Positions 52,872-63,399 of a stretch of 64,000 bases of DNA are shown here, piece after piece. The DNA is taken from positions 15,359,501 through 15,423,500 of the forward strand of contig NC_087253.1 in NCBI RefSeq assembly GCF_037042905.1, written 5' to 3'. The position numbers and the translations under genes were made by a program. The notes under the pieces were generated by a model that had not been told where the DNA came from, made no database searches, and worked only from the letters and a program-made list of their open reading frames with translations. This DNA comes from Lytechinus pictus (Eukaryota > Echinodermata > Echinoidea > Temnopleuroida > Toxopneustidae). The first letter of the stretch is position 1. Each line of letters begins with the position of its first letter.

Positions 52872-53468
52872 TAAAGGACAAGTCCACCCCAACAAAAATT
52901 TGATTTGAATAAATAGAGAAAAATCAAACTAGCATAACGCTGAAAATTTCATCAAAATCGGATGTAAAATAAGAAAGTTATGACATTTTAAAGTTTCGCT
53001 TATTTTCACATAACAGTTATATGCACAACTCAGTGATGTGCAAATGAGACAGTCGATGATGTTCCTCACTCACTATTTCTTTTGTTTTTTATTGTTTGAA
53101 TTATACAATATTTCATTTTTTACAAATTCAAGGACCAACTTGACTGAACCACATAGCATTAAACAAGGCTAATTCCACATGTTCATGGATGAATTAAACG
53201 ATGTTTCACCTGACAATGAGAAAATTAGAATATTTCGTATTTCATATAATAAAATACAAAAGAAATAGTGAGTGGATGACGTCATCAGTCTCCTCATTTA
53301 CATATCGACCAGGATGTGCACATAAGTGTTTTGTGGAAATTTGCGAAACTTTAAAATGTCATAACTTTCTTATTTTACATCCGATTTTGATGAAATTTTC
53401 AGTGTTATGCTTGTTGGATTTTTCTCTTTTTATTCAAATCAACTTTTGTTTGGGTGGGCTTGTCCTTT
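52872..53468. mobile_element. AAGTCCACCCC foldback element, copy 2
   Basis: TTAAAGGACAAGTCCACCCC at the left and GGTGGGCTTGTCCTTTAA at the right; TTAA lies at both edges. Same internal inverted block as copy 1. Confidence 0.93.
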
Positions 53469-54239
53469 AAATGTTAAGCACATTTCAGTGGATATCTAAC
53501 TATCATTGGAGTAGTGTTATGTAATAGATCCTCAGTTCAAAGCGGCACAAATTTATTCTCATCATTAACAGCTGTCGTATTTACCAAACTGTTATCGTCA
53601 GTATACATGTACTTTTATTCTGCAAATGACGCATAACATAGAAAACTTGCACGATTCTACAGAACACACAGTAAAAGAAATTAACACTTTAAATGCCTGG
53701 GACAAAGATGTTCACTGTTAGAAGTTTAACATGCTGATTTGTATACAAGTATTGCCATTTTTGTAGCACATTCTGTATAAGCCTTTCATTTGTGTAAATT
53801 ACTGTTTATATTATTATATTTAGAAATCATGGATTACTGATTTAATAAACAAAGGAGGAAGGCATGATGTAGTCTTATTCTGATGCCCAGCAGTATGTTA
53901 TGAATAAAAATTGTAATAAAAAATTATCAAATAATAATCACATTGTCTTGGTGTTTTTATAGTGCAGCAACTGTAGTTATGATTTGGATATACTGTATAT
54001 CATTACTGAGGTACTAACGGGGGTGCTAAAAATGGGATTTCACATTTTAAGGGATTTTGCATTAATTACTCAATTGCAGTCATCTACGAAAATTTGCCTG
54101 CCTGGGACTGTGGAACTGCTTGACCAATTTTTATTTTATTTTCCTTGTTATGATTATTCAAAAGACTGTTGTAGCTATTGTTTTGTGTAAGAAGGTTCTA
54201 TATAATATTTTGTTTCATTGTAGCTTGTCCAGTAGTGTG
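53469..54239. other. Unassigned AT-rich DNA
   Basis: No gene or repeat family recognised. Confidence 0.5.
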
Positions 54240-54615
54240 TGCTTAAATATAAAGACAATTATTTCATGAAAAAGTCTTTTAAATCAAGGTCAATTGTCAA
54301 GATATTATCATACATCTAGATCTGGAAAAGAGGCTATATAAATCATGAAATCTTGGGTAAAAATCGATAATTCAGATGACCACTAACACAGAAAGCATAT
54401 ATGGGACAGTGTATTACTATTGCGTCAAAAAAACCAGACGTTTGGTGGAATTCCATGCTTATTTTGCTCATTTCTCAGCAATTACACATTTTCTTCCAGA
54501 TGTAATTTGGTACATGTTTTATTTATACATACAAACACTTTGGTGGTAATTTCATTGGATTCTGTTCGAACTCATTTTGAGATCGTTACGACTGCCTGGA
54601 ATACTCCTTCCTTAG
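54240..54615. repeat. Dispersed repeat family, copy 3
   Basis: Matches 46490-46895 and 47395-47805 through TTCATGAAAAAGTCTTTTAA, GGTGGAATTCCATGCTTATT and TTTTGAGATCGTTACGA. Confidence 0.75.
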
Positions 54616-55181
54616 GGAGTGGAGGATGTGCATACATAGTGTGCAGGAATGACTGATTGAATCCGCTAACCGGGGTAATAATATATCTAAAGCGTTTAGA
54701 CACGTCGTTCCGATGTACTAAGCTTGATATAAAAGCGGATTATTAGTATTTTCTTCATAAAGGTCTGTGGACATGGATTAAATTACAGAGATGGCAACAA
54801 GAGCAGCAACAAAAATGAATTCTGTGAAGAAATGGAGATTCAGAATAAAACATGATTTAATATCACCTCTCTGGAGGAAATTTAACATCATAGTTTAATA
54901 ATTTTAATATTTATTACACACATAAATTTTGCTAGATTCAAAATCTAGAGCTCGTACGACAAACGAAAAAAAAAAGAAGAAATCTGCAAGACTTCTGAGA
55001 TTCTTATCCCAATTGAGACCAATACATCATGCATTGGATGGTAAATATAATTGTCTCCATCTCATTGTCTAACACCACATGGGCTTAGACCCAATTGGTA
55101 TCAATTTGCTATCAAATTGTTCTAATTGCTTTTTGGTCTACACTACATTTGGTCTAGTCCCACTTTGTTTAACGTCCAGGA
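54616..55181. other. Unassigned DNA
   Basis: No gene or inverted repeat supported. Confidence 0.5.
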
Positions 55182-55351
55182 GGCCGTTTCATAAAGCTGT
55201 TTGTAAGTTGAGAGCGACTTTACAAACGATTGGTGAACCTTTCCTATGCACTAAACCATCGCCAATGAATATACCACTTACCACAAGAAAGGACCACCAG
55301 TCATTCTTAAAGTCGCTCTCAACTTACGAACAGCTTTACGAAACACCCAAC
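55182..55351. mobile_element. MITE with TTTCATAAAGCTGTTCGTAA ends
   Basis: GGCCGTTTCATAAAGCTGTT on the left and ACTTACGAACAGCTTTACGA on the right. Confidence 0.9.
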
Positions 55352-55545
55352 CGATGGTATAATTTCCATTTTGTCTACTTTTTATCCTGCACTTTGTCGA
55401 ATGACTAATTGATTCATAAACAGTTCATCTAATGGTGTTGCACTATCGATTTGATATTAGATGAAATAGGCATAGCCTAACTGGAAATTAAACAATATAG
55501 TAAATTGGCTAAATGGCAATCAGACGGATGGTTAGTATATGAACT

Positions 55546-55757
55546 GGGGGGTCTTTCACAAAGATTTAAGTTTGACTTAGAGTCACACTTAATACCGAGT
55601 TGCGGACAATATGAAAAGCTTGGCCGCATTGGTCAGATCGTGTCATGAGGATGCGCACTAATGCGTATCTATCGATAAGATCGCTGGCTGCATATCATGT
55701 ACGCGTCGTCATTTGAGTGCGAGTTAAGTCATACTTAAATCTTTGTGAAACACCCCC
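55546..55757. mobile_element. MITE with GGGGTCTTTCACAAAGATTT ends
   Basis: GGGGGGTCTTTCACAAAGAT and TTAAG mirror CTTAAATCTTTGTGAAACAC and CCCC. Interior about 150 bp, no frame. Confidence 0.9.
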
Positions 55758-55856
55758 AGGTTGCAGACGAACTAGGATTAGACCATGTGGGATGGGACCA
55801 AATGGAACATAGAGGAAGCGGGCGGAGACCAAGTGGCGTTACCAAGTTTCCTGTGC

Positions 55857-56118
55857 CCCGTTTCACACAAAGAGATACCATTGATCCGATCAACCTCAAC
55901 TGTATGGAAATCCATTGATGTCATCTTTTTTTCTACAAAGAATTTGCAAAATGTCCTGTGTAAACAAAGAGAAGCACACTGAATTTTCAAGAAATCAATG
56001 AATGTGTGGATTTACAGCATATCTGGAAATATGCATTGTAGATGTTGACGTTGCTGGCTTTCCATAGTTTTAGTTGATCAGATCAATCACAACTCTTTGT
56101 TTAAGACGGGGGCCCAGA
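55857..56118. mobile_element. MITE family with GATTGATCCGATCAAT ends
   Basis: GCCCCGTTTCACACAAAGAG, CATTGATCCGATCAACCTCA on the left; GATCAGATCAATCACAACTC, TTTGTTTAAGACGGGGGCCC on the right. Confidence 0.87.
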
Positions 56119-56421
56119 TCTTCAACTTTTTTTTACTTTGCAGGATCTGGAAGAAAAGATGTGTAGAGGCGCCGAGTCGTATTCCCGCTAGAAGCCATCT
56201 TTTTAAGCCACAGTCACAAACGAAAATGACTCCAAACTGACCAATAGTATGCTATTTGAAACAATGTTAATATCTTTGATCGGTCTGGGGTCGGTTTTGT
56301 TGGTGTGACAATGGCCTAAGCCCCAACCAAACATGGTTATTAATACATATAAATAAAAACATGAATGACATGTTTTTTTTTTGCCGTGCATATATCCAAA
56401 TGAGCCATACGATGTTCATAA

Positions 56422-56692
56422 AGGCTTGGTCCCACTGCACTTACAGATGCAGAGAGGATGTAAAACGGAAAAGAAACTTGCCATCTGTTGGAAAACGTTA
56501 CATATCCGTTGTGTACATTTTGCATACGTGTTTCATACGCTCTTTATCCATCGAGCATCCGTCCACTGTGAATTCATTGTTTGCCCATTTTGTCCATTTT
56601 CTGGAGCGGATGAAAACGGATGGAGCTACCCCGATATTTTGCTTGTCCGCTGTATCCGTTATGAGTACGTTTTGTGGGACCAGGCCTTAAAT
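56422..56692. mobile_element. MITE with AAGGCTTGGTCCCAC ends
   Basis: AAGGCTTGGTCCCACTGCAC at the left mirrors TTTTGTGGGACCAGGCCTTA at the right; the interior repeats the word TCCGTT/AACGGA. Confidence 0.85.
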
Positions 56693-57316
56693 TCACAATA
56701 AACATGAACATACATGCCCCAGTGAAACTCAAGATTCTGAATACCAAGATGAAATACATACAGGTATGCTGAAAAAAATTCAGCTGAAATGCACAGTCAA
56801 GTAAAATGCCTAATAATTTACTCAATCAACCAGTACTTTGAATTGAATACCACTCGTGGTACTTCACCAATTTTTTTTTTCATGTTACCATGAGTTTCTG
56901 AATGAGGGCTGTATCAAAATAGTTCAGAGTGAGTATCAAACAAAATGGAATTGATTTCTGCATTGATTCTATAGTTTGGAAAACATTATATACAGTTGAC
57001 CTTACACAATGAATACTTGCATAAGATGAAACAATCTGTCAGACCAGTTTAAGCAAAATAAGAGGCATATATATACTCTTTATAAGGTGAATTTTTCCCA
57101 AATAAAACATCATATTTCTTGAGTCCATGCACATATGACTTCGGCAGACCTAGCTGTATATGGTTCAATGACAACAGAGAACATTGAGAACCGAGTATAA
57201 AGTGATGTTGAATGTTTGAGTTCATGATTACGCGGATGGTTCTACGATCATTGCTAAGCTTTGTGTTACGTGCCCCAGGTAACATACTGTTTTAACACCA
57301 ACACCTAAAGGGCAAC
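56693..57316. other. Unassigned; expected range of the last SAMM50 exon
   Basis: No exon encoding the family's final barrel strand was found here on the - strand. Otherwise unremarkable. Confidence 0.4.
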
Positions 57317-57546
57317 ACTGGGTGATTTCAAGTTCAGTGTTGACCTATAGGTGTTGGTGTTAGGTCAATTTTTACACGAATATAACACCAAACATAAAAT
57401 GAAGATGGTCCCTAAAAGTCACTCACTGGTTGTTGAGATGTCAATAATGTGATCTGGATCAGTTTTACAAACTCTGGATAAGTTTTGGAGCTAGAGGAAG
57501 CAATCCAAATTTCAACACCAACACCGGACTTGAAATCACCCAATGA
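57317..57546. mobile_element. MITE with CTGGGTGATTTCAAGT ends
   Basis: ACTGGGTGATTTCAAGTTCA at the left mirrors GACTTGAAATCACCCAAT at the right; TAGGTGTTGGTGTT pairs with AACACCAACACC. Confidence 0.85.
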
Positions 57547-57907
57547 GCTTGAAATAGCCCATTTTGAAAAAAAAAAAAAAAAAGTTTTTTTTGAAGCAAT
57601 GATGAATGGGTCTTGAGTTTTCCACTGGTATGAAGCTCATTTGGTACATTTCAGCAGCCAAGTCACATGATCTCAATAGGGGATGGTGATTGGTTGATTC
57701 CTATCATAAGAAGCTGACACCAATGCCAAACTGTAATCCCTGACAGACACTGCATAAAAGGAATGAAAAAAAAAACAATATAAAAACTGATCAATACTAT
57801 ATAGATTGCAAAAATTATATTGTAACAGACAGCACCAATGGAAATTCTGTCCACACTCTAAATGAGACCATCCCTGACATTTTTGAAAGTTTAAAGGGAT
57901 ATATTAG

Positions 57908-57985
57908 TATTTTTTGCCAATTTTGAGGAGCAGAAACAAATAAATCTTACTTGTCTGTTGGCTGAATGGCCTGGGGTATTTTGAC
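57908..57985 (-). pseudogene. Partial copy of SAMM50 exon end plus donor
   Basis: GAGGAGCAGAAACAAATAAA, TCTTACTTGTCTGTTGGCTG aligns to 58361-58440, the donor side of the exon at 58391-58538. It keeps CAGACAAG-TAAG but loses the barrel coding part. Confidence 0.75.
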
Positions 57986-58062
57986 CTCATAATTTGACAT
58001 TAGCATTCATATTGTCTCCTGATAAATGCATATTCAATTATTTTTTAAGGAAAAATAAGAAT

Positions 58063-58330
58063 AATTATGATAGCTGGATTTATAAAGCGCTTTTTGCCAG
58101 AGGATGCAAAGGGCTGCTATTATTACCCCGGCTTTAGCTTGAGCTACCATCACCGGCGCTCAGTGCATGCAAGGAATTACTCCTGCTGGGTACCCATTCA
58201 CCTCACCTGGGTCGAGTGCAGCACAGTGTGGATAAATTTCTTGCTGAAGGAAAACACGCCATGGCTAGGATTCGAACCCAGGACCCTCTGAAAGGGGAGA
58301 GTCAGAACCACTTGACCACGACGCGCCCAA
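58063..58330 (-). mobile_element. tRNA-derived SINE (- strand)
   Basis: Read on the - strand: GGGCGCGTCGTGGTCAAGTG (A box), TCCTGGGTTCGAATCCTAGC (B box), body TGCACTCGACCCAGGTGAGG and tail AAAGCGCTTTATAAATCC. Same body as 33425-33710. Confidence 0.85.
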
Positions 58331-58390
58331 ATCAATAGAAAAATCAAAGATTGTTGCCAATTTTAAGGAGCAGAAACAAATCAATCTTAC

Positions 58391-58538
58391 TTGTCGGTTG
58401 GTTGAGCAGCCCGGGGAAGGCAGTAGTTGAGCTCAAATCTGGCGATGGACCCGATTCGCAGGACCAGACCGGCTCCGTAGCTCCACCTGAAGTCCTGCCT
58501 TAGTCTCTGTAGATGGTCCTCCCAGCCAAAAATATTAT
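58391..58538 (-). CDS. SAMM50: SAMM50 exon D
   Basis: - strand acceptor [59 protein letters not shown], then AA|GTAAGA. Confidence 0.92.
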
Positions 58539-61500
58539 CTGTCATTAATGAAAAATTTATTCATTCATTCATTTGGATGATGATGATGATCATAATGGTG
58601 ATATTACTAATAATAATCATAATAATAATAATAAAAATAATTACAATAATAATTGGCTTGTATACATCATAATGAAACATAAATGCCAGGTGTGTTTCAT
58701 AAAGATGTTTGTAAGTTACGAAGGACTATACGCACGACTGGTGATCCTTTCTTGTGCTACGTGATATATCCCTGTGTAGTTGACTCACCACCTAAGAACA
58801 TGTTCCAGTCGTGCTTAACCCTAAAATGGCCGGGGGGGGGGGGTTGAATCAACCCCCCCTCAACATTTTCTGCGATCATTCCGCCGCGCGAAATTTTTTG
58901 ACCGCGCCACTTTCAGAGTTTATACTTTTAAGTCTCGCGCATCTTTTGAGACCAAATTTACGACGCCCGGGTACGCGATTCAGAAATTACGCAACATTTT
59001 GTAAGTGCATGTCAGACCAAAAATTGTTCCAAAACGTGATTTTGTGTACAAAGTCAATGCAAATTGAGTTTTCTCATCTTATTCATAAAGATATGATTAT
59101 TTTTACTTTAAACAGCTGAAAGCAATTGATTTTAGCATAATTATGCTTCAAAAAGGTTATGCAATAAATCTGGTGAAAAAAACAAAGAAAAACAAAAGGT
59201 TGAAAAACAAAGAAATGCATAAGAAATTCATAAAACAATAAAATACATAAGAAATTGATTTCCAAACCAAAGTTTTTTTCAATTGCCATTCTTATGAATG
59301 CTACAAAGAATATTTTTACCAAAAATTAGCATTCTATGAGCTTTATTTGGTGAATTAGAGCAAAAAGTATGATTTATGCATAAATTAGCATAATTAATTC
59401 ATATAAAATAAAATCTCACTATTTTGGAAAATTTTACCATACAGCCTTGTAGATTACATCGCACACTACCAGCGTGCAAATTTTTGCGGCGCTCGCGCGA
59501 TCGGCGGCCGAGATCTCAGGGGGGGGTTGAATCAACCCCCCCCCCCGGCCACAGACCAGCCAAAAAAGCCCGGCCTAGTTAGGGTTAAACTTTTTGCATA
59601 ACTCCATCAACAGCTTTATGAAACACCCACCAGTTGTGATAACACATTCCAACAAGAGTCCCAAGACTACATAGGCTTTCGCATCCTACCGAGTACCCCA
59701 GGGTGCTACATAAGCACTTGCCCGATTGCCCGGGGCAAGTAAAAGTTAAAGTCGGGCAAGGGTTTTGAAGTAAAGACCAAAACTACTTGCCCGAATTGGG
59801 CAAGCAAAACTCTCACAGTAGAATTACCCAAATTAGGGTCGATATGATATATCGACCCTAAATTTGGTCATGGCGGGCAAGATAAAATCACTTTGGAAAA
59901 AAAATGCAAGAACAAGGTACATCAGTTCATGTCAAAAGAGAGAGAGAAAAAAAAAGGTAAATGGTTTATAAAACCGCAATATTTTCTTTTGAAGAGGTAA
60001 AACTTTGTTTTCAAGGATTTTTTCGGGCAAGCGGAAGCGAAAAAGATTTTCAGGCAAGTATATTCCAACTATTTAAAAATTTACTAGCCCGACAGGGCAA
60101 GTGCTTCTAAAGAGTTATGCAGCACCCTGGTACCCTATTAAACACCCGGCTGGAGAGTGGCAAAGTGTGGATTGACACCTTGCCAAAGGATGCTCGCAGA
60201 GCTGCAAACCTAATCAAGAGCATATTTTCAAAGAGATAACATAGGACAACTCCTAAACTAAACTTGAGAAATCAGTATTTGCATCAATCTATCAGTATTC
60301 TTCTCATGACAAATCACTGCTTGGCAGCTCAGTGCTAGGCCGAGGTGGGATTCCAACACAAGATTCCCTGATTACCAGGCAAGAGCTACACCACGACGCT
60401 TCCACAAATAGAAAATAAGAAAGATACTTACTTGTATCTAATGTCGTAAGGTTGCCTGCATTGACAAAGAAATGAGTCCGGAAGACATCCCCGAACCCGC
60501 CCCGTCCTGCCTTGATGAACGGTAGAGGGGTGTAGAGATGAAGGGCCCCCGCCCAGAAGGCTTCCCCACCCTGGTAGTCACCTAAAACGTAGACAAAGTA
60601 AAATCAGTGTAAATTCAAGAATACTAGCGAATGAACGGTAGAGGGGTGTACAGAAGAAGGGCTCCCGCCCAGAAGGCTTCCCCGCCCTGGTAGTCACCTA
60701 AAACATGGACAAAGTAAAATCAGTGTAAATAATATTGATCAAGAATACTAGTGAACGATAGGTAGAGGGGAACAGATGAAGGCTTCCCTGCCTAGAAGGC
60801 CGTACCGGCCTTGGTAGTCGCCAAAAAATTCAATGGCCACTCGACTTTGGTAAAATTGGTATGTTAGGTCATACTTCAGGATACTTCATATTGACCCTGT
60901 ATCTAAAGCGTTAAACAGGCTTTAAACTATTATCATACTAGTACAGAAAATTGTCAATGACCATCTAGCAACAAAAAATATTCTAAATATGTTTAAAAAT
61001 ATGAACTTTGTTCATACCTTGTGTGTGGGGTCCGAGTCCGTTGATGTTGAAACCTCGAACATTTGTAGGCCCTCCCAGGAAGAAGCGATCGTTGAGGCGT
61101 ACTTCCGTATCCGAGATGCCTTTCATGACTCCACCTTGAAGACTACCAGATAGCACCTATCAACCAAGAAAATACTATTTAAGTTGTTCATTAAAGGTCA
61201 AGTCCACCCCAGCAAAATGTTGATTTGAATAAATAGAGAAAAATCAAACTAGCATAACACTGAAAATTTCATCAAAATCGGATGGAAAATAAGAAAGTTA
61301 TAGCATTTTAAAATTACGCTTATTTTTCACAAAACAGAGATATGCACAAATCAGTGACATGCAAATGAGTCGGTCGATGATGTCATCACTCACTATTTCT
61401 TTTGTTTTTTATTGTTAGAGTTATAAAATATTTCATTTTTACAGATTTGACCATAGGGACCGACTTGACTGAATCATATAAAACAATGCTTATTCCACAT

Positions 61501-63051
61501 GTTTAGAGAGGAATTAATCACTGTTTCACTTGACAATGAGGAGAAAATTACAATATTTCATATAATGAAATACAAAAGAAAAAGTGAGTGGGGATGATGT
61601 CATCAGTCTCCTCATTTGCATACCAACCAGGATGTGCCTATAACTGTTTTGTGAAATTAAGCGAAATTTTAAAATGTCATAACTTTCTTATTTTATATCC
61701 GATTTTGATGAAATTTTCGGTGTTATGCTTGTTGAATTTTTATCTTTTTATTCAAATCATTTTTTGTTGGGGTGGACTTGTCCTTTAACAAGGTGGTTCA
61801 ATCACGTACCACGAGTCTCGCCTGATATTGCAATCAATAAAAGATGCAATATGATCTTTTAACCCCTAGATAGCCTTGACCTTATCATCCTCAAGAGCAC
61901 ACGTGTGGTATTACCCAAAGATAATTTGCACCGAGTATGAACACAATCGATGTAGATGTAAAGAAATGACAGCAAGTTGAACAAAACTTGGAAAAAAGGA
62001 TAAACATGACCTCATATCATTTGACCTTTTAACCCCTAGATGACCTTTTACCCCATCATTCTCATGAGGTCACATGTGGTATTACCCAAGGATCATATGT
62101 ACCAAGTATGAACATAATTGATGCAAAAATAAAGAAATCAGATTAGGTTGAAAAAAAACTTTAACATTTTCGAACAGACTAACAGACCACAGGACCAACA
62201 GGAAACGTGACTACTAGGTCTCTGCTCTGCCGAACTTTGTTCAGGCAGGCAAGGCAAAAAAGTGGAGAATATGATTCATGCGTTTCAAAATACATGCGCA
62301 CAAGCTGTGCTCTTATTGTGACATCACCCTGACAATAAGTTTTTATAAATAAAAGCAGAAAAATAAAGAAAAATATTGGTGATGATTTGAGGAAATCCAT
62401 CAAATGATTTATAGAGCGTTAGGAATTTTCAAAGTGTTTAATTTGTGATGTTATCATATGTAAGCAACTTCCAAATATATAATGTAATATAAATTCCATG
62501 AATTCAAATTGTTTAATGGAATGCAAATAAAAAAAATTTTTCTTATAGAAGGGGGATGATATGAAATGTGTCTGATGATATATCTACCGCACAAATAAAT
62601 CACTCTCAGATTTTTGAGAAAGTTGCATTTTAGTGTCACATGACATGTGGAGGTGCATTATGTGACGTCACAAAATCTTAATAAAACTTATGTTAAATCA
62701 TGGTGAATTTCCCCTTTAAGCCTTGTTCACACCTTTGCGTTTTGAGGCCTCTGCTTTGGTCTGCATACTGACCTCATATTAGCTTGTTTCATTGCATTGT
62801 GTAGCGTTTGAGTGCGTTTGTCTGCATTCCGCAGCTGAGCTGAACACAAGCCAGGCTTCAACACACCTTTACAAACTGGCTATTGTACTTACACAGTTCC
62901 AGAACAGGGATTTGTTGACTTGAAACTGAAATTGTTCTTTCCAGAACTTGACATCGCCTCCGGTATATCCCGCTACCTCCTGGCTGAGCTTCAAAAGATA
63001 TCCCTCTGACGGGTAAATCCTCTCATCTCTTGTGTCCCGTGTGAGTGTGTG
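58391..63051 (-). CDS. SAMM50: SAMM50 (sorting and assembly machinery, Sam50), C-terminal part
   Basis: Four - strand exons: 62893-63051, 61018-61156, 60432-60581 and 58391-58538, joined in frame. They encode the C-terminal half of the 16-strand mitochondrial outer-membrane barrel: [20 protein letters not shown] and [40 protein letters not shown] with the VRGF L6-loop motif of the Omp85/BamA family; [18 protein letters not shown] and [32 protein letters not shown] then LNYCLP. Sam50 inserts beta-barrel proteins such as VDAC and Tom40. The POTRA domain and first strands lie to the right of the window. The last short exon (about 14 residues, equivalent to human ICDGVQFGAGIRFL) should lie left of 58391 but was not found. 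If the 58391 donor is not used, a TAA follows at once, giving a protein one strand short. Three exon edges have partial copies. Confidence 0.92.
58689..59631. mobile_element. MITE with TTTCATAAAGCTGTTCGTAA ends, split by another element
   Basis: Left half 58689-58814 (GTGTTTCATAAAGATGTTTG to TTCCAGTCGTGC), right half 59589-59631 (CAACAGCTTTATGAAACACC). The gap is the TTAA-flanked element below. Confidence 0.88.
58815..59588. mobile_element. TTAA-flanked, piggyBac-like non-autonomous element
   Basis: TTAA at both edges, then inverted ends CCCTAAAATGGCCGGGG and CCCGGCCTAGTTAGGG. Nearer the inside, GGGGGGTTGAATCAACCCCC occurs at both ends and is itself a palindrome. TTAA duplication and CCC-starting ends are piggyBac traits. 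No transposase. Confidence 0.82.
59697..60132. mobile_element. MITE with CCAGGGTGCTGCATAA ends, inside a SINE fragment
   Basis: CCAGGGTGCTACATAAGCAC, TTGCCCG at the left mirrors GGGCAAGTGCTT and TTATGCAGCACCCTGG at the right. The interior repeats CGGGCAAG and GGGTCGATATGATATATCG. SINE-like flanks are at 59640-59696 and 60133-60200. Confidence 0.82.
60335..60400 (-). mobile_element. tRNA-like SINE head (- strand)
   Basis: - strand GCGTCGTGGTGTAGCTCTTG (A-box-like) and TTGTGTTGGAATCCCACC (B-box-like). Short and degraded. Confidence 0.5.
60432..60581 (-). CDS. SAMM50: SAMM50 exon C
   Basis: - strand acceptor CGTTTTAG and donor [33 protein letters not shown] then [18 protein letters not shown] matches human [20 protein letters not shown]. 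Confidence 0.94.
60582..60835 (-). repeat. Partial tandem copies of SAMM50 exon C acceptor side
   Basis: With the exon itself there are three copies of a unit of about 115-125 bp. GGTAGAGGGGTGTA, CGCCCAGAAGGCTTCCC and CTGGTAGTCACCTAAAAC recur at 60634-60740 (close copy) and 60759-60830 (degraded, acceptor lost). The close copy keeps the CTAAAAC acceptor complement. Confidence 0.9.
61018..61156 (-). CDS. SAMM50: SAMM50 exon B (VRGF loop)
   Basis: - strand acceptor GGTTGATAG and donor [32 protein letters not shown] then [22 protein letters not shown] is the conserved L6-loop motif. Confidence 0.93.
61192..61790. mobile_element. AAGTCCACCCC foldback element, copy 3
   Basis: TTAAAGGTCAAGTCCACCCC at the left and GGGGTGGACTTGTCCTTTAA at the right, in the SAMM50 intron. 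TTAA lies at both edges. Confidence 0.93.
61850..62235. repeat. Two-unit direct repeat
   Basis: TTTTAACCCCTAGAT, GTGGTATTACCCAA, AGTATGAACA and AAATAAAGAAAT-type words recur about 175 bp apart. Confidence 0.75.
62236..62892. other. SAMM50 intron, unassigned part
   Basis: No gene recognised. GCCTTGTTCACACCTTTGCG at 62719 looks like one end of a MITE whose partner was not found. Confidence 0.45.
62893..63051 (-). CDS. SAMM50: SAMM50 exon A (barrel strands, RDTRD)
   Basis: 53 codons, phase 0 at both ends. - strand acceptor TGTGTACAG and donor AACTGT|GTAAGT. Starts [17 protein letters not shown]. Confidence 0.9.
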
Positions 63052-63385
63052 CTGTACACAGATACAAATGAGAAAGGGTACCAGTCTTTAAAGCAAAGTA
63101 CATGAACTTTCTGATATGTTGTTTAGTAAATGATTATGTTTTTTGTTCCTCTGAAGGGTAAATCCTCTCATCTCGTGTTTTGTGGGAGTATGTGCTGTAC
63201 ACAGTTACAAACGAGAAAGTGTACCAGTCTTTCATGCAAAGAACATGAACAATCTGATAATGTGTTAAGTAAATGATTTTGTTTTTTGTTCCTGTGAAGG
63301 GTAAATCCTCTCATCTCTTGTGTCTCGTGTGAGTATGTGCTGTACACAGATACAAATAAGAAAAGGTACCAGTCTTTAATGCAAA
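63052..63385 (-). repeat. Tandem copies of SAMM50 exon A acceptor side
   Basis: Counting the exon, three copies of a unit of about 145 bp: AGGGTAAATCCTCTCATCTC, TGTGCTGTACACAG, GTACCAGTCTTT, AAATGATT-TGTTTTTTG. Copies begin near 63150 and 63292. Both keep the CTGTACACA acceptor complement. Confidence 0.92.
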
Positions 63386-63399
63386 CAAGTGGAATGCCT

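Noticed and set aside
56361-56701. Two overlapping frames of about 106-109 codons
   Set aside because: They cover a MITE with inverted ends and show no protein family features.
56720-56760. Candidate for the SAMM50 last exon (- strand FHLGIQNL)
   Set aside because: It weakly resembles FGAGIRFL but no stop follows and no acceptor fits the phase.
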